Part shown: in pieces, positions 63,135 through 64,000 of the stretch
Layout: each line of letters starts with the position of its first letter
Position numbering within the stretch: position 1 is the first letter of the stretch
Source: Cyanodermella asteris
Lineage: Eukaryota; Ascomycota; Lecanoromycetes; Ostropales; Stictidaceae
DNA: 64,000 nt
Assembly (NCBI GenBank): GCA_900618795.1
Contig: UYJD01000010.1
Location: 1,090,068-1,154,067 of the forward strand
Reading direction: 5' to 3'
Position numbers and translations under genes: made by a program
Notes under the pieces: generated by a model
Database searches by the model: none
Seen by the model: only the letters and a program-made list of their open reading frames with translations
What the model was told of the DNA's origin: nothing

Positions 63135-64000
63135 GATGGCGGCGAGGGCGGGCAATCAGCTACCTTGGTGTGGCTGCTGTCCAAGGCGCAAGTTAGCAAA
63201 CCTCGGAAAGGAAGGGTAGTTGCGGCGGGATATGGATCGATCGAAGCTGGATTGACTGCATCGATGCCTTGTTCCACCGCACTCTGCAGCAACGGCCTGC
63301 AGGCTCGGGTACAGCTGAGCCTCCGTGACGACAATGGCGATTCGTGTTGGTGAGGGCCGGAGCGAAGACCCGGAGAGTAGCCAACGCCGTCGGGGAGTGC
63401 TCGTGCAGGGAAGTTTCCTCTCTGGGCTCTAGTACAGACGACGTTTGCTATGGCCGGGGAGAGCGGCTCAAACAAGACGGTGGCATTGCATCGAGGTAAG
63501 GGCTGGCATTGCACACAATCAGGATGAAAGGAAGAAAACATACATGGCATCCAGAACGGAGAACAGCTATCGCTCAAGGTAGCGCTCGAGAAAGCGGGAG
63601 CAGGGGTTGATGGCTGACGGTCTTCCGGCATCCACACCTCCCACAGGGCCCAAAAAGGGTCTTGTGTAGGTGTGGCTATAGCGCGGCTGCAGGTCCCCAA
63701 ATCCCAACACCCCCAAGATCAACCAAGCCCTGGTCAATGCAGGCGTGAGGGTGGGTAAGAGTTGCCAGGCACCGGACCGGCGTCAGGGTGAGCCCCAGCC
63801 ACGGACACGCTTCGGCGGGCGGCTAGACAAACGTCTCTCTACCTGCTCAATGGAGAAGTCCAGACTGCAGGCGTCCGGATACACGATGGACGAGGGGCAA
63901 ACGAGGGCGAGGATTGACCGAATTGTGCTACCAGAAAACGCAGCGCATGAAATGGGAGCACCGGGGGAGCAGCAAGCACGGGCAAGCCGGCGGTATGCTA
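63135..64000. other. Upstream region of the WD40 gene to window edge
   Basis: About 870 bp of GC-rich promoter and leader DNA for the minus-strand WD40 gene. No further gene is recognised before the edge. Confidence 0.5.

Overview
This window is nuclear DNA of a filamentous ascomycete (Pezizomycotina). The best fit is a Dothideomycete-type genome, but the species cannot be fixed by reading alone. The evidence is short GT..AG introns (mostly 44-75 nt) with CTAAC/CTGAC-type branch points, GC-rich coding DNA, large Zn2Cys6 regulators and families typical of these fungi (DUF7704, Alr4036-type FMN oxidase, NirA/NIT4). There is no operon structure, CRISPR array, rRNA or phage. No mobile element with recognisable coding capacity or terminal repeats was found.

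Layout. 0-12 kb: the 5' part of a sugar transporter running off the left edge; a stretch with two decayed tRNA-like sequences; a PXA/sorting-nexin C-domain gene whose second intron is about 1.95 kb; and a CENP-B-type helix-turn-helix regulator. 12-18.6 kb is a 7 kb gene desert. 18.6-27 kb: the translation GTPase RBG1, a small secreted double-psi beta-barrel protein, a DUF202 membrane protein and a large nuclear AT-hook protein. 27-35 kb: a cytochrome P450, the ribosome-biogenesis factor RLP24 head to head with the mitochondrial import J-protein PAM18, a small gene encoding a lone chromo shadow domain, and a DUF7704 membrane protein. 35-49 kb: a 1016-aa Zn2Cys6 regulator, a 4.5 kb stretch without genes, a glutamine-rich protein, and an FMN oxidase-like gene tail to tail with an FAD monooxygenase. 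49-64 kb: a 75-aa secreted eight-cysteine protein, the nitrate regulator NirA/NIT4, an extended short-chain reductase, and a 1731-aa WD40/low-complexity protein.

The genes do not form one pathway. Housekeeping functions (RBG1, RLP24, PAM18) alternate with accessory enzymes and regulators. NirA has no nitrate-assimilation structural genes beside it here. P450, monooxygenase and reductase are too far apart, with unrelated genes between them, to be called a metabolite cluster.

No clearly new multi-gene system is visible. The items most worth a second look are the giant intron (4612-6558), the orphan chromo shadow domain gene (32898-33465), the eight-cysteine secreted protein with a frame-preserving intron (49294-49578), the tRNA-derived repeats (2924-3303) and two enzymes with changed signature residues. 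All exon boundaries were read by eye from splice signals, frame and family similarity. None were computed.
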